In this document: piece by piece, positions 34,339 to 42,412 of the stretch
How the letters are laid out: each line of letters begins with the position of its first letter
Position numbering within the stretch: position 1 is the stretch's first letter
Origin: Brevibacillus reuszeri
GTDB taxonomy: Bacteria; Bacillota; Bacilli; Brevibacillales; Brevibacillaceae
DNA length: 64,000 nt
Direction: 5' to 3'
Assembly (NCBI RefSeq): GCF_002897295.1
Contig: NZ_BEXF01000015.1
Location: forward strand, 83,431 to 147,430
Made by a program: the position numbers and the translations under genes
The notes under the pieces: model-generated
Seen by the model: the letters and a program-made list of their open reading frames with translations, nothing else
Database searches by the model: none
Told to the model about the DNA's origin: nothing

Positions 34339-35805
34339 TTAAAGCAGCAACTCTAGCTGACCATTCGTTTCCGCTAGAGGAATTTCGTATTCATCAACCT
34401 GTGTAGCTGAGTACAGTTTTTTGACTTGAGCTCCTATCAAAGCAGCTGCAATCTCTACCGCAATCGCTTTGGTAGGAAGACCATCCATCCCTTCACCCAG
34501 TATCTTGTACCCGATACTTAGGGGTAGCTCCGGTGAGATTTCGAACCAGGAAGGCAGGTTCATCATGCGAGCAACTTCAGTGATGGAAAAAGGTCGCCAT
34601 AGCTGCTTGTCCTTATTGTTTTGTAAGTACGAGCAGGTTCTGGAGATTCGAAAATACTCTTTAGCGAAGCATGAAACTCTATTTGATTCCGGAGTAACGA
34701 GTGTCAGCTCTGATTTGGCAAATCCGGTATGCGCATATTTCTCAGCATGTGCTCCCTCGAAATATGCCATTGTTGAGCCCGCTTTTTCACGCCATGGCAT
34801 GGTTTGCTTCTCATCCAAAAAGTCAGCTACTTTTGGCAGCTTTCTAATTTTGGGGGTAAGGGGAACACGAAACGGTACCCGCTCCCGAAAAGCAACGCGG
34901 TATCCTCTTGGTCGTGATGCGATTCCTCCCATTTGAACAGGATTCAGTTCGATTGGAATCCAAAATTTAAAAGGAGTTAAGATCTCTTGAATCAATTGAA
35001 ATCCCCGCGTTTTAAAAAACTCGGGCACGTTTTCGATAAATATCGCCTGACATTTACTTTGCAAGACTAGACGAGCAATATGGATACTCTGTGCATGATC
35101 GAGCCCAGCTTGTCCGAACCCCAGTTTAGATGATCTTTGGCACGGAGGGGTGATGAGCACACAGTCACACTCAGGTATCTCCGAAACATTTGCTATGTCT
35201 CCCCAATAGAGAAAAGAGTCTTTAAAATTATGGGCAAATGTTCGAATCGGCATTTCTCCCCATTCGACCGCCCCAACGCTCTCAAACAGCCCTGTTTCTA
35301 TCATGGAAGCCGTGCCGGTCCCACCACCAGAAAAGAATGAAAGAAGACGTAGTTTCTTCAATGGATCGCTTACAAAGGAAGGACGTGAATATTCAACGAG
35401 TTCAAAGGAGATTTCTTTGCGGATAATGAGCTTATGGGGGTAAACTAAAATATCGATCTTCGTTCCAGCTGGGATCATCTGAACCGTATCATTGGTAATA
35501 TCAATGATCGGCTCCTCCATCTCCATACCGCGTCGCAATCGACGACTAACGGTATGAGTAGACTCTTCTTCGTCGCACCGTTCTATAACGATGACACCCC
35601 ATTGTGGAAAAGATTCAACCTTAATAGGTTCTCCTGGAAGAAAATTAGCTTTCCTTAATACAGGGCCTTCCCCCCAAAATCTACTTTCAGGAGGAAGGGC
35701 CGTTGCAGTCGGAATCACTTTTCTCGTTCTCGGTTTTACTTTTTTCATCATTCTCGTATTTCGCACCATGAGGAGTTCAGCATCTTGCTTAAGAAGGGCA
35801 CTCAT
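34339..35805 (-). CDS. C5 cytosine-specific DNA methyltransferase with N-terminal domain
   Basis: A 488-residue protein starting at ATG 35805 (GAGGAGGTG site, ATGA overlap with the HTH gene). An N-terminal domain of about 150 residues has strands such as GEPIKVESF, VIVIERC and KIDILVYPHKLIIRK. The methyltransferase follows: motif I LLSFFSGGGTGTASM (about 154-168), motif IV TPPCQRSS (about 219-226), motif VI FIENV (about 256-260) and SRPRGYRV as motif VIII. The layout of an N-terminal strand domain plus methyltransferase is like the gene at 8162-9658, though the sequences differ. No endonuclease is nearby. Confidence 0.9.
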   Translation of the reverse strand: MSALLKQDAELLMVRNTRMMKKVKPRTRKVIPTATALPPESRFWGEGPVLRKANFLPGEPIKVESFPQWGVIVIERCDEEESTHTVSRRLRRGMEMEEPIIDITNDTVQMIPAGTKIDILVYPHKLIIRKEISFELVEYSRPSFVSDPLKKLRLLSFFSGGGTGTASMIETGLFESVGAVEWGEMPIRTFAHNFKDSFLYWGDIANVSEIPECDCVLITPPCQRSSKLGFGQAGLDHAQSIHIARLVLQSKCQAIFIENVPEFFKTRGFQLIQEILTPFKFWIPIELNPVQMGGIASRPRGYRVAFRERVPFRVPLTPKIRKLPKVADFLDEKQTMPWREKAGSTMAYFEGAHAEKYAHTGFAKSELTLVTPESNRVSCFAKEYFRISRTCSYLQNNKDKQLWRPFSITEVARMMNLPSWFEISPELPLSIGYKILGEGMDGLPTKAIAVEIAAALIGAQVKKLYSATQVDEYEIPLAETNGQLELLL

Positions 35806-36065
35806 AGGAAAAGCACCTCCTCGATCGCAACACACGTCAGTTCAGGAGTGTAGCCTTTTGGCCTGATATCGGTGACGTTCACTCCCAAATACAAGGCAAG
35901 TTTAACAGCTAGATGGGGGCCAGGAATAAAGATCCCCTCTTCCATCGCCTGTATGTTTAACACAGTGGTATCGCAAAGTTCAGCCAGCTCTTCCCTACAC
36001 ATATTCAAACTTTCACGGGAAGATTGGATTTTCGCTCCTGTAACTTGTTTCGCTAGTATATTCAT
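35802..36065 (-). CDS. HTH (XRE-like) DNA-binding protein
   Basis: An 87-residue protein. SRESLNMCREELAELCDTTVLNIQAMEEG (about 15-43) is a helix-turn-helix of the XRE/Cro type, followed by LAVKLALYLGVNVTDI, the usual third part of the fold. It is coupled to genes on both sides by ATGA overlaps and could regulate the methyltransferase it precedes. Confidence 0.75.
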   Translation of the reverse strand: MNILAKQVTGAKIQSSRESLNMCREELAELCDTTVLNIQAMEEGIFIPGPHLAVKLALYLGVNVTDIRPKGYTPELTCVAIEEVLFL

Positions 36066-36265
36066 AGGTTAATACCCTCACTTTCAAAAATAGGTTCTTG
36101 TTGATTCATTAACGACGAAATACATTCAATGCAAATTTTCTTTTTGCTGTCCCCTTGTACAGAGGTCAGTTCCGCGACTGGAAAGGAATTACACTCCTCA
36201 AGGTGGACTTCACAAAGTTGATTCCGATGAAAAACTCTCGCTTTCAGACGGTCTTGAAAATTCAT
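36062..36265 (-). CDS. small hypothetical protein (67 aa)
   Basis: Contains CEVHLEECNSF and ICIECISS, four or five Cys and a His that could bind zinc. It has an AGGAGG ribosome site and overlaps the HTH gene by four bases. Unknown. Confidence 0.6.
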   Translation of the reverse strand: MNFQDRLKARVFHRNQLCEVHLEECNSFPVAELTSVQGDSKKKICIECISSLMNQQEPIFESEGINL

Positions 36266-36275
36266 AGAGATCCTC

Positions 36276-36686
36276 CTAAGACATCATGAATAAAACTCTT
36301 TCTAAACGAGCACATCGTTTATCCAATTCCTGATAATCTACGTAAATCGCATAACATTGCGGAAGTTCACCACAGAAATGGGCCACATTTCCGTTTAGAA
36401 TGGCCTTCTTTTTATCTGTTTTAGGAGCGGGGCGAAATGATGGAAACCGTTCCAACACTAGGCCTTCAAAGAGGTTGTTATACCAGTTCTGAATCACATT
36501 GATATCGATCTCATCAACCTGTTCAGTAAGAGCTCTTCCCGCTTCATCCCTCATATAGGCATCAGATGGGTGCTTTAGAATGGATCCCCATGCCTGTTGC
36601 GCTTCTAATCGTAAACCCTGGTTGACCATCCGATATAAGATGATGACACCTAGTGACTCTAATAATTTGGCGTTGGTCATTCTCAT
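36276..36686 (-). CDS. hypothetical protein (about 136 aa)
   Basis: The start lies at ATG 36686 or 36680 (GAGGAG site). A helical N-terminal half (LESLGVIILYRMVNQGLRLEAQQAW) is followed by a C-terminal half with FPSFRPAPKTDKKKAIL and CGELPQCYAIYVDY. First gene after the terminator of the primase-like gene. Not recognised. Confidence 0.6.
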   Translation of the reverse strand: MRMTNAKLLESLGVIILYRMVNQGLRLEAQQAWGSILKHPSDAYMRDEAGRALTEQVDEIDINVIQNWYNNLFEGLVLERFPSFRPAPKTDKKKAILNGNVAHFCGELPQCYAIYVDYQELDKRCARLERVLFMMS

Positions 36687-36712
36687 CAACTCCTCTTGCT
36701 GAAGAAAAATGA

Positions 36713-36742
36713 GAAAGCAAGCACCAAATTTGGTACTTGCTT
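36713..36742 (-). terminator. terminator-like hairpin after primase-like gene 1
   Basis: AGCAAGTACCAAA / TTTGGTGCTTGCT stem with one mismatch followed by TTCTCATTTTTC on the minus strand, directly after the stop codon. Confidence 0.65.
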
Positions 36743-36743
36743 C

Positions 36744-38183
36744 TTAATTGATTGGAAAGATCTTCGCAGAACGCCCAGCTAAAAGAATGTCGTCTATTCC
36801 TTTTCCTTCAGATTGATCCCAGGCAGCAAGAAAAACTTTCTTTCCCGCTTGCACTAAGGCCTTGGCAATTCCTTCAATGGCCATCCCAATCTCATTCAGA
36901 ATTTCACCTGTTGTATAGTCGATCTTTTTTTGCATTAATGCATCTGAATCCAGATAAATGACATATTCATCTGCATTCAAAGCAAGTGCTCCTTCTACAC
37001 ATACCTTCCAATTGCTTAAACCAGGTGTGCAAGAAAATGGAATGTTGAGGATCTCAGCAGCAATGTCACCCTTCAGAGGACCTTCCGTTATCCCCACTCG
37101 CTTTACTCCAATTGGTGACTTCTTTTCCTTCTGAAAAGAGGTTGGCAACGCGATATGGTAGGAAGCAGTTGCTGGGGTTCCTTTCTCCAAATCGGTAGAT
37201 GCAAGCCACAAATACTTGTTCATCGGCTTTACCTTTACCATACCGATATTCTTGCCGTTGGAGCTTACTGGAATCTCGCAAGCTTCTTTGATTGGGACAG
37301 AAAAACTAGGTTCTCCACTCCATTTGATGCAGAGCTCCATAGTTTCGTAATTCAGCTGTGCTGATAAAAGTTTATGTTCTTTCCCATTGGGATCGAGACA
37401 AGTAATTTTGTAGCGTGGTTTATCCAATCGATATTGAAAGCCAGTGATCTCCATATGTTCATTTCGAACGGGGATCAGGAATCCAGCTGAACCACGTAGA
37501 GTCCAATACTTGTCACCTTTCTTTGGTGTAGCCTGATAGAAACCAGGAATGCCTTCTAAGGTGGGAAGTTCTTTAGCCATTTCCTTGGCGAAATGGGATG
37601 GTTTTTCTGGAAAACTCCGGTATCCTTTCGCAACGATCGTTTCCTTGGTCAGTTTACGAATTTGTGTTAGATGAGTAAAATGCGCGGGGGACAATTGAGT
37701 GTGTTTAAGGAGTAGTTGATTTGCTTTCTTAATGTGTTTCATATCTTTTGGGAGAACCTGTGGCTTTGATGTACTTGGGGTAAACGTACGTGGAGTTGGT
37801 TTTGTCTTTGAAGACTTTGAGTGATTTTGGTCTGTGGATGGAGCATCTTCATAAATGATCGGATGATTCATCGTTTCACATATGGCCTCTATCGCGGGAA
37901 TGAACTTAGATTTATCTTCCTTTGCATTCGTGCCCCATAGATACTGGATCATAAACGATATAGAACCCTTACCATTAGCACCGCACCCATGACATTTAAA
38001 AAAGTTTCCAGAAGCATTGATGTTCATCGATCCTGATTTTTCCTCATGAAACGGGCATAAAATCATGTTGTTGCTGGTTTTTCGACGGGAGAAATAGAGG
38101 AGTCTTTCTGCTAAATCAATAAGCGGTAGGTATTTAGCAAAATCGATGGTTTCTTGACTCATTGTTTGATATGTAGCATTCAT
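36744..38183 (-). CDS. primase-like protein with CHC2 zinc finger (paralogue 1)
   Basis: A 479-residue protein with GGAGGT eight bases before the ATG. The CHC2-type zinc finger is complete: C43, H46, C64, C67 (LCPFHEEKSG, FFKCHGCGANG). A low-complexity Ser/Thr/Pro linker follows (about 110-150). The C-terminal part holds GITEGPLKGDIAAE, YVIYLDSDAL (407-416) and GKGIDDIL, the order of the Toprim-like DUF3854 fold used by plasmid and phage primases. It probably makes primers for element replication. It shares blocks with the gene at 40945-42354 (ITEGPLKGDI, PGFY, PVRNE), so the two are paralogues. Confidence 0.85.
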   Translation of the reverse strand: MNATYQTMSQETIDFAKYLPLIDLAERLLYFSRRKTSNNMILCPFHEEKSGSMNINASGNFFKCHGCGANGKGSISFMIQYLWGTNAKEDKSKFIPAIEAICETMNHPIIYEDAPSTDQNHSKSSKTKPTPRTFTPSTSKPQVLPKDMKHIKKANQLLLKHTQLSPAHFTHLTQIRKLTKETIVAKGYRSFPEKPSHFAKEMAKELPTLEGIPGFYQATPKKGDKYWTLRGSAGFLIPVRNEHMEITGFQYRLDKPRYKITCLDPNGKEHKLLSAQLNYETMELCIKWSGEPSFSVPIKEACEIPVSSNGKNIGMVKVKPMNKYLWLASTDLEKGTPATASYHIALPTSFQKEKKSPIGVKRVGITEGPLKGDIAAEILNIPFSCTPGLSNWKVCVEGALALNADEYVIYLDSDALMQKKIDYTTGEILNEIGMAIEGIAKALVQAGKKVFLAAWDQSEGKGIDDILLAGRSAKIFPIN

Positions 38184-38206
38184 CTCACATTACCTCCAAC
38201 AAAAAT

Positions 38207-38557
38207 TTAAGCTACCGAACACCCATACTTACGCTCGTCTAAAGGGGGAAATGCGGTTATCACTACATACGAGTTTTCCGCATTTGCCACGATGAGCACC
38301 ATCTGTTGATCCGATGAATCCCTGCCAATGATCACAGCTTCCCCGGTATCATAGTTCACGATCTGATTGTTATCATCAGACCATCCAATGCACTCTCCCG
38401 TAACGAGACAACTTGCTATATCACGTTTTGAATAGCACCTTTCTGTCTCAAAAATGTGATGGGAAAGGACTATGGGTTTACCTGTATTCGGTGAGAGTGC
38501 TTGTAACAACTGACTGTACCATTCATTCCTTGATCGATTCATCCGAACTTTTTCCAT
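38207..38557 (-). CDS. DUF4258-like protein
   Basis: 116 residues from ATG 38557 (AAGGAGG site). IVLSHHIFETERCYSKRDIASCLVTGECIGW and later VIIGRDSS, VIVANAENSYVVITAFPP resemble DUF4258: an opening His, RxxSxxDI, G, then a VIxV strand and a VITxxPP end. Close relatives are sometimes toxins or DNA-linked accessory proteins, but nothing here proves that. It stands alone behind family 2 leader copy G. Confidence 0.65.
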   Translation of the reverse strand: MEKVRMNRSRNEWYSQLLQALSPNTGKPIVLSHHIFETERCYSKRDIASCLVTGECIGWSDDNNQIVNYDTGEAVIIGRDSSDQQMVLIVANAENSYVVITAFPPLDERKYGCSVA

Positions 38558-38585
38558 AGACAAACCTCCTTAGGCTTTTTGAAAA

Positions 38586-38666
38586 CGCAAAAAACCCGTA
38601 GAAAGGTAGGATGAGAACCATCCAACCAGCCTACGGGCTGTTAACTACGAATCCAGAGAAATCTGG
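38586..38666 (-). promoter_or_regulatory. family 2 leader attenuator, copy G
   Basis: On the minus strand: hairpin 1 CCAGA-TTTC-TCTGG (38653-38666), linker ending GTTAAC, small hairpin AGCC-CGTA-GGCT, inner GGATG/CATCC hairpin, and 3' arm CTACGGG followed by six T and GCG. The terminator stem CCCGTAG/CTACGGG competes with the small hairpin. A -10-like TAAAAT lies about 65 bp upstream. Confidence 0.7.
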
Positions 38667-38792
38667 TGACTGAACCAACAAAATGGCTCGAAAATAAAGA
38701 AAAAAGAAAAGTGATTTATGTGTTTTATTTTACCATGGAACGAATGGAAATGGAATGTATTCCGTCAAAGAATTAAGAACAAATAAGCACCC

Positions 38793-39347
38793 CTAAAACT
38801 TTAGTAGAGACCCAAATAGTAACTCGTTTTTTCCCTTTAGAATGACATGCAATTCTTTGGGAATGTTCTCATTCATCGACAGCAGAAAGAAATGGTTTTT
38901 TCTTCTAACCAAATATGCACCATGAAAGGCAGAAGCAAATTGCATTATCATGTATGTATCATCGCTTCCAAATGGCGATTCTGACGGTTTTCCCTCCTGA
39001 ATATATGTATCCATCATTCCCATTGTTTGATCCCACGTTCTTCTTAAAGTTTCGAGTGTTTCTGTTTCCCCTATCCAGGGCTCAACAGGGACACCATCTA
39101 TAACTTGAATCCAACGTCCATCTTCTGCATGGATTCCTTGAAAATAGATATCGTCTCCTCGAAAATAGCCATTCTTAGAATCTTGCGCTGGATAGAAGAA
39201 TCCTTCAATGACTTCTCTGTATATGTGTTCCCAATCCTCCGAATATGGATCGTCTTCCCAGAGATACACGGCTCCGCTAATACACTCCACCAAAAAACTC
39301 GCTTTTCGTAATGAGTAAATCATTTCGATTTCCATTTCGGACTCGAT
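38793..39347 (-). CDS. hypothetical protein, possible ATC start
   Basis: About 184 residues. A strong GGAGGG site lies seven bases before an ATC codon (39345-39347), while the first ATG (39335) is 19 bases away. Either a non-standard start or a weakly placed ATG is used. A soluble acidic protein with IYSLRKASFLVECISGAVYLW, IVEPWIGETETLETLRRTW-like and a C-terminal GAYLVRRKNHFFLLS segment. No family recognised. Confidence 0.55.
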   Translation of the reverse strand: MESEMEIEMIYSLRKASFLVECISGAVYLWEDDPYSEDWEHIYREVIEGFFYPAQDSKNGYFRGDDIYFQGIHAEDGRWIQVIDGVPVEPWIGETETLETLRRTWDQTMGMMDTYIQEGKPSESPFGSDDTYMIMQFASAFHGAYLVRRKNHFFLLSMNENIPKELHVILKGKNELLFGSLLKF

Positions 39348-39394
39348 TTTGGATCCCTCCTTGTATGATTGAGTAAATCATATCCGGTTGAATT

Positions 39395-40132
39395 TTACTT
39401 TCTAAAGTAGGCATCTCCAAATATTACTTGCGTGTAACTATCCGATCCTTCAACCGCAATCCGGATATCCTTCTTCCCTTCTATGCGTATGGACAAGTGT
39501 TCCCCTTCGGAAGAGGTTTTCATCATTTTAAAGGTGTCCGTGAAAAAGGCTACTTCCTTCCCATTCACAACCTCAAACGCTCTAATTGTGATACTTCGTT
39601 TCGATGTCTTTTTTGCCTTAGCATTAGGGTCATTATTTAAGACAACAATATCAGACTCGAATGCACGGTACGTACCTTCAGGAAAGGTAAAGGAAAGTTT
39701 GGTATTCCCTTTTACGATGGCCCCATGGGAGAAATCGGTATCAGCTGGATTCAAGTCCTTATCGACCAGTGAGAGTAATACGTTCCCTCCGGATCTTCCT
39801 TTATAATCCACTAATCGGAGATTTCCCTCAGGCTGCTTGGTATTTAGATGAACGATTCGCTTTTCATCATCGTAACTAACGTCTAGCCCTGTTCCCTCTC
39901 CAATCGCTCTGATCGGTACGTATGTCACACCATCTAAGATCAATGGGGAAATCTGTTTTCCATTGTGATCCTTGGCTACAATCGGAATACCATCTTTATA
40001 CACTTTCATCCGTGAGTCTTTAATGACTTGCACAAATTCTTGAGCGGGAGCAGCTGAACCAACTAATACCCCTCCTGCAAATACCGTAAATAATGCCGCA
40101 CCAATCATGTACCATTTTTTCGTGAAATTCAA
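39395..40132 (-). CDS. secreted stalk-domain (copper amine oxidase N-terminal-like) protein
   Basis: A 245-residue exported protein. Signal peptide (KKWYMIGAALFTVFAGGVLVGSAA), then KVYKDGIPIVAKDHNGKQISPLILDGVTYVPIRAIGEGTGL, the copper-amine-oxidase N-terminal (stalk) domain common in Paenibacillaceae cell-surface proteins. Last comes a beta-rich domain (about 110-245) that ends SYTQVIFGDAYF. It has no SLH anchor. It may take part in adhesion or wall assembly. No copper enzyme domain is present. Confidence 0.8.
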   Translation of the reverse strand: MNFTKKWYMIGAALFTVFAGGVLVGSAAPAQEFVQVIKDSRMKVYKDGIPIVAKDHNGKQISPLILDGVTYVPIRAIGEGTGLDVSYDDEKRIVHLNTKQPEGNLRLVDYKGRSGGNVLLSLVDKDLNPADTDFSHGAIVKGNTKLSFTFPEGTYRAFESDIVVLNNDPNAKAKKTSKRSITIRAFEVVNGKEVAFFTDTFKMMKTSSEGEHLSIRIEGKKDIRIAVEGSDSYTQVIFGDAYFRK

Positions 40133-40242
40133 TTTAAATTCCTCCCTGCAATAATTGATCCATTTTCTCGACTTTTGTTCCTGCTGGAGACTTTAAATGT
40201 TAACCTTTCATCCCAAGCAGCCCAGTAAAGGATTCCATTTTA

Positions 40243-40617
40243 TCAATGAACCAGAATTGCTCGTAATGCAGCCCAAGTAACTTCAGGGAATACAATGATG
40301 AGTATCGCGTCTAAAATCGTAAACGAAAAAACAAACCAGAATATCTTGCTTTCAAAAAAGTTACCCTTTCGGATTAGAAATCCGAAAAGAAGGAAAATCA
40401 CACCAGCAATCGCAGCCAAGCTGGCCATGTGCCTGATAACCAGAGTTGCATTTTCGGATTGAGTTAATAGATCTAACAGTTCATGTGTACCTGGATTCGT
40501 CTTAATTCCCCATCTGACCATTTTTATGGCCAAAACCACGATCGCTACTTTCGCTAACCTTTTGAGGATCGTCTTGAAATAGACCTTATTCTCATTTTTT
40601 GATTCTGTTATCAGCAT
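40243..40617 (-). CDS. membrane protein (124 aa)
   Basis: Basic N-terminus then three hydrophobic segments (about 24-40, 66-86 and 92-118). No family recognised. Possibly a small helper of the export machinery; only location supports this. The start lacks a strong ribosome site in the sequence I can see. Confidence 0.55.
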   Translation of the reverse strand: MLITESKNENKVYFKTILKRLAKVAIVVLAIKMVRWGIKTNPGTHELLDLLTQSENATLVIRHMASLAAIAGVIFLLFGFLIRKGNFFESKIFWFVFSFTILDAILIIVFPEVTWAALRAILVH

Positions 40618-40723
40618 GAATCACCAACCTTCCTGCTACATGGAAAATTTATTCCACTGCTTCGCATACTTAAATTTCAGTAGTATGGAACGTAAAACGT
40701 GAATATTGCACCTTACTACGGCT

Positions 40724-40937
40724 GTCTGTTTACATTAGAGTTGGTAAATACAAAATTCTATTTCATCAATATTTTTAGCTCTTCAACGGTCGATTCCGTT
40801 TACATTAAAGTTAGTAAATACGTCCGCCAATATTGGGAAATATGTGTACAAAAAGCTTCAAGGTTAGCGGATTTACCAACTTTAATGTGACTGATTTAAC
40901 AACTCTAATGTCAATTTACTAACTCTAATGTCATCGA
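40724..40937. mobile_element. 214-bp MITE-like element with inverted 20-22-bp repeats
   Basis: The same 9-bp word ACTACGGCT lies on both sides (40715-40723 and 40938-40946), as a target-site duplication would. Inside, two copies of TTTACATTARAGTTRGTAAATA point inward from the left (40729-40750, 40799-40820). Three copies in reverse orientation end the right side (40871-40890, 40894-40913, 40914-40933). No ORF is inside. It lies directly after the stop codon of the second primase-like gene, so it inserted without breaking that gene. Confidence 0.6.
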
Positions 40938-40944
40938 ACTACGG

Positions 40945-42354
40945 CTAACTAAAGTCAATAATGGGGAAGTACTGAGGCCTAAGCCCAGCGAGGTAGAGAT
41001 CGTCTATTCCCTTTGCCGAGCTTGCAATATCCCAAAGAGCTAAATCGATACTAACTCCTTCAGCTGAGAAAGCTCGAATGAACGATCGGATGACTTCCCC
41101 CGCTTCCACGCGTTCATCTTCCTTGTCTTTATTTACCACTGTTCGAATAGCATCACCATCGATCGCTAAGATTACTTTCTTTGGTTGTAATTTCATCGCA
41201 CCTTCAAATGCTAGAGTCCATTGACTTAAACCGGGAAAACAAACGGCTGGCCTCCCCGTAAATTCACTCATGATATCTCCTTTTAAAGGTCCTTCGGTGA
41301 TATCCACCACACTGCAATCGATGGTTGAGCCATCTGGCATTGCTTCTGGCGGGTAAGCAACGTGGTACGTTGGAACAATTTTCGATCCCTTTCTCTTCTC
41401 ATTGGAAGATAGCCATATATACTTGTTCCTCTTTTTGATCCGTACTTTCCCTACCGTTTCCCCTGCTATTTGAATTGGAATCTGATCATTCCCGGTTACT
41501 TTCCCCGAGTAAATCAAACGCTTTTTGTAGTGAACGGTCAGAACGTATCCATCTGAGATTTCCGCTTTAAGAGGATGCTCTCCAATCACTTCTATGACAG
41601 GATGTAACATCGGGCTCTCTACTCGTAACTGAAAACCTTGTACAACCCCATATTCATTCCTCACAGGAATCAGGATTCCATTTGTCCCTGACATGTTCCA
41701 ATACACACCGCTACTATCTTTTTTTACAGATTCATAAAAACCAGGAACACCCTCTAACGTAGTAAATTCATCACTGATGTCTCTAGCAATGAGGTATGGT
41801 TTATCCGGATACGAGCGGTATTGCCGTAACCGAATGACATCTGTTGTCATTTTTCTCTCATGGAGCAGATGATCCAGGTGCTCCTTCTTAAGAGACAACT
41901 TGTCAATTAAGGAACGATAGACCGCTGCAACGAGTTGTGGCTCAGCTAAGGGGGAATCTTCCCGTTGCGATTGAACAAACAGTGGCCTTGCTGGGCGATC
42001 TGATTTTCTATCCGAGCCATCAACGTAAGTAACGGTATACCCCATGTAATAGCAAACCTCTTCTACCGCTTTTGGAAAAAGTGATTCATCAAATTTTCCC
42101 CACTGATAGTACATCATGAATGAAATAGCCCCTGTACCCCCAGTGTCCGTGCATTGCCCAAAGCAATGAAAGCGATTTTTCCCAGGTTCTATACTTAAAG
42201 AAGGCGTCTTTTCACTATGAACAAAGCAGTTGGTGAAGTAAGATCGTCCTGTTTTAGACAGAGGGAGGCCAAGCGCCTTGGCGAGGTCAAATACATTAAC
42301 GCTTTTTGCAAAGTTTACCGTCTCTTCTGATAGAATTTTCTGTTCCGAATCCAT
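40945..42354 (-). CDS. primase-like protein with CHC2 zinc finger (paralogue 2)
   Basis: A 469-residue protein. Zinc residues C43, H46, C64 and C68 (FVHSEKTPSL, RFHCFGQCTD); the second knuckle is CxxxC rather than CxxC as in paralogue 1. A Toprim-like C-terminal part holds DITEGPLKGDIMSE, VILAIDGDAI and AKGIDDLY. Overall order is the same as paralogue 1, with several matching blocks (PGFYESV, ILIPVRNEYG, KYIWLSS). It probably primes replication of the element; the two proteins may differ in template or partner. It follows the superfamily 2 helicase gene by 58 bp. Confidence 0.85.
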   Translation of the reverse strand: MDSEQKILSEETVNFAKSVNVFDLAKALGLPLSKTGRSYFTNCFVHSEKTPSLSIEPGKNRFHCFGQCTDTGGTGAISFMMYYQWGKFDESLFPKAVEEVCYYMGYTVTYVDGSDRKSDRPARPLFVQSQREDSPLAEPQLVAAVYRSLIDKLSLKKEHLDHLLHERKMTTDVIRLRQYRSYPDKPYLIARDISDEFTTLEGVPGFYESVKKDSSGVYWNMSGTNGILIPVRNEYGVVQGFQLRVESPMLHPVIEVIGEHPLKAEISDGYVLTVHYKKRLIYSGKVTGNDQIPIQIAGETVGKVRIKKRNKYIWLSSNEKRKGSKIVPTYHVAYPPEAMPDGSTIDCSVVDITEGPLKGDIMSEFTGRPAVCFPGLSQWTLAFEGAMKLQPKKVILAIDGDAIRTVVNKDKEDERVEAGEVIRSFIRAFSAEGVSIDLALWDIASSAKGIDDLYLAGLRPQYFPIIDFS

Positions 42355-42412
42355 TGCCTTGAGTCACCTCCTTAGCAGGTTACAACTTACGGATTGGCCC
42401 CATGAACCAAGC

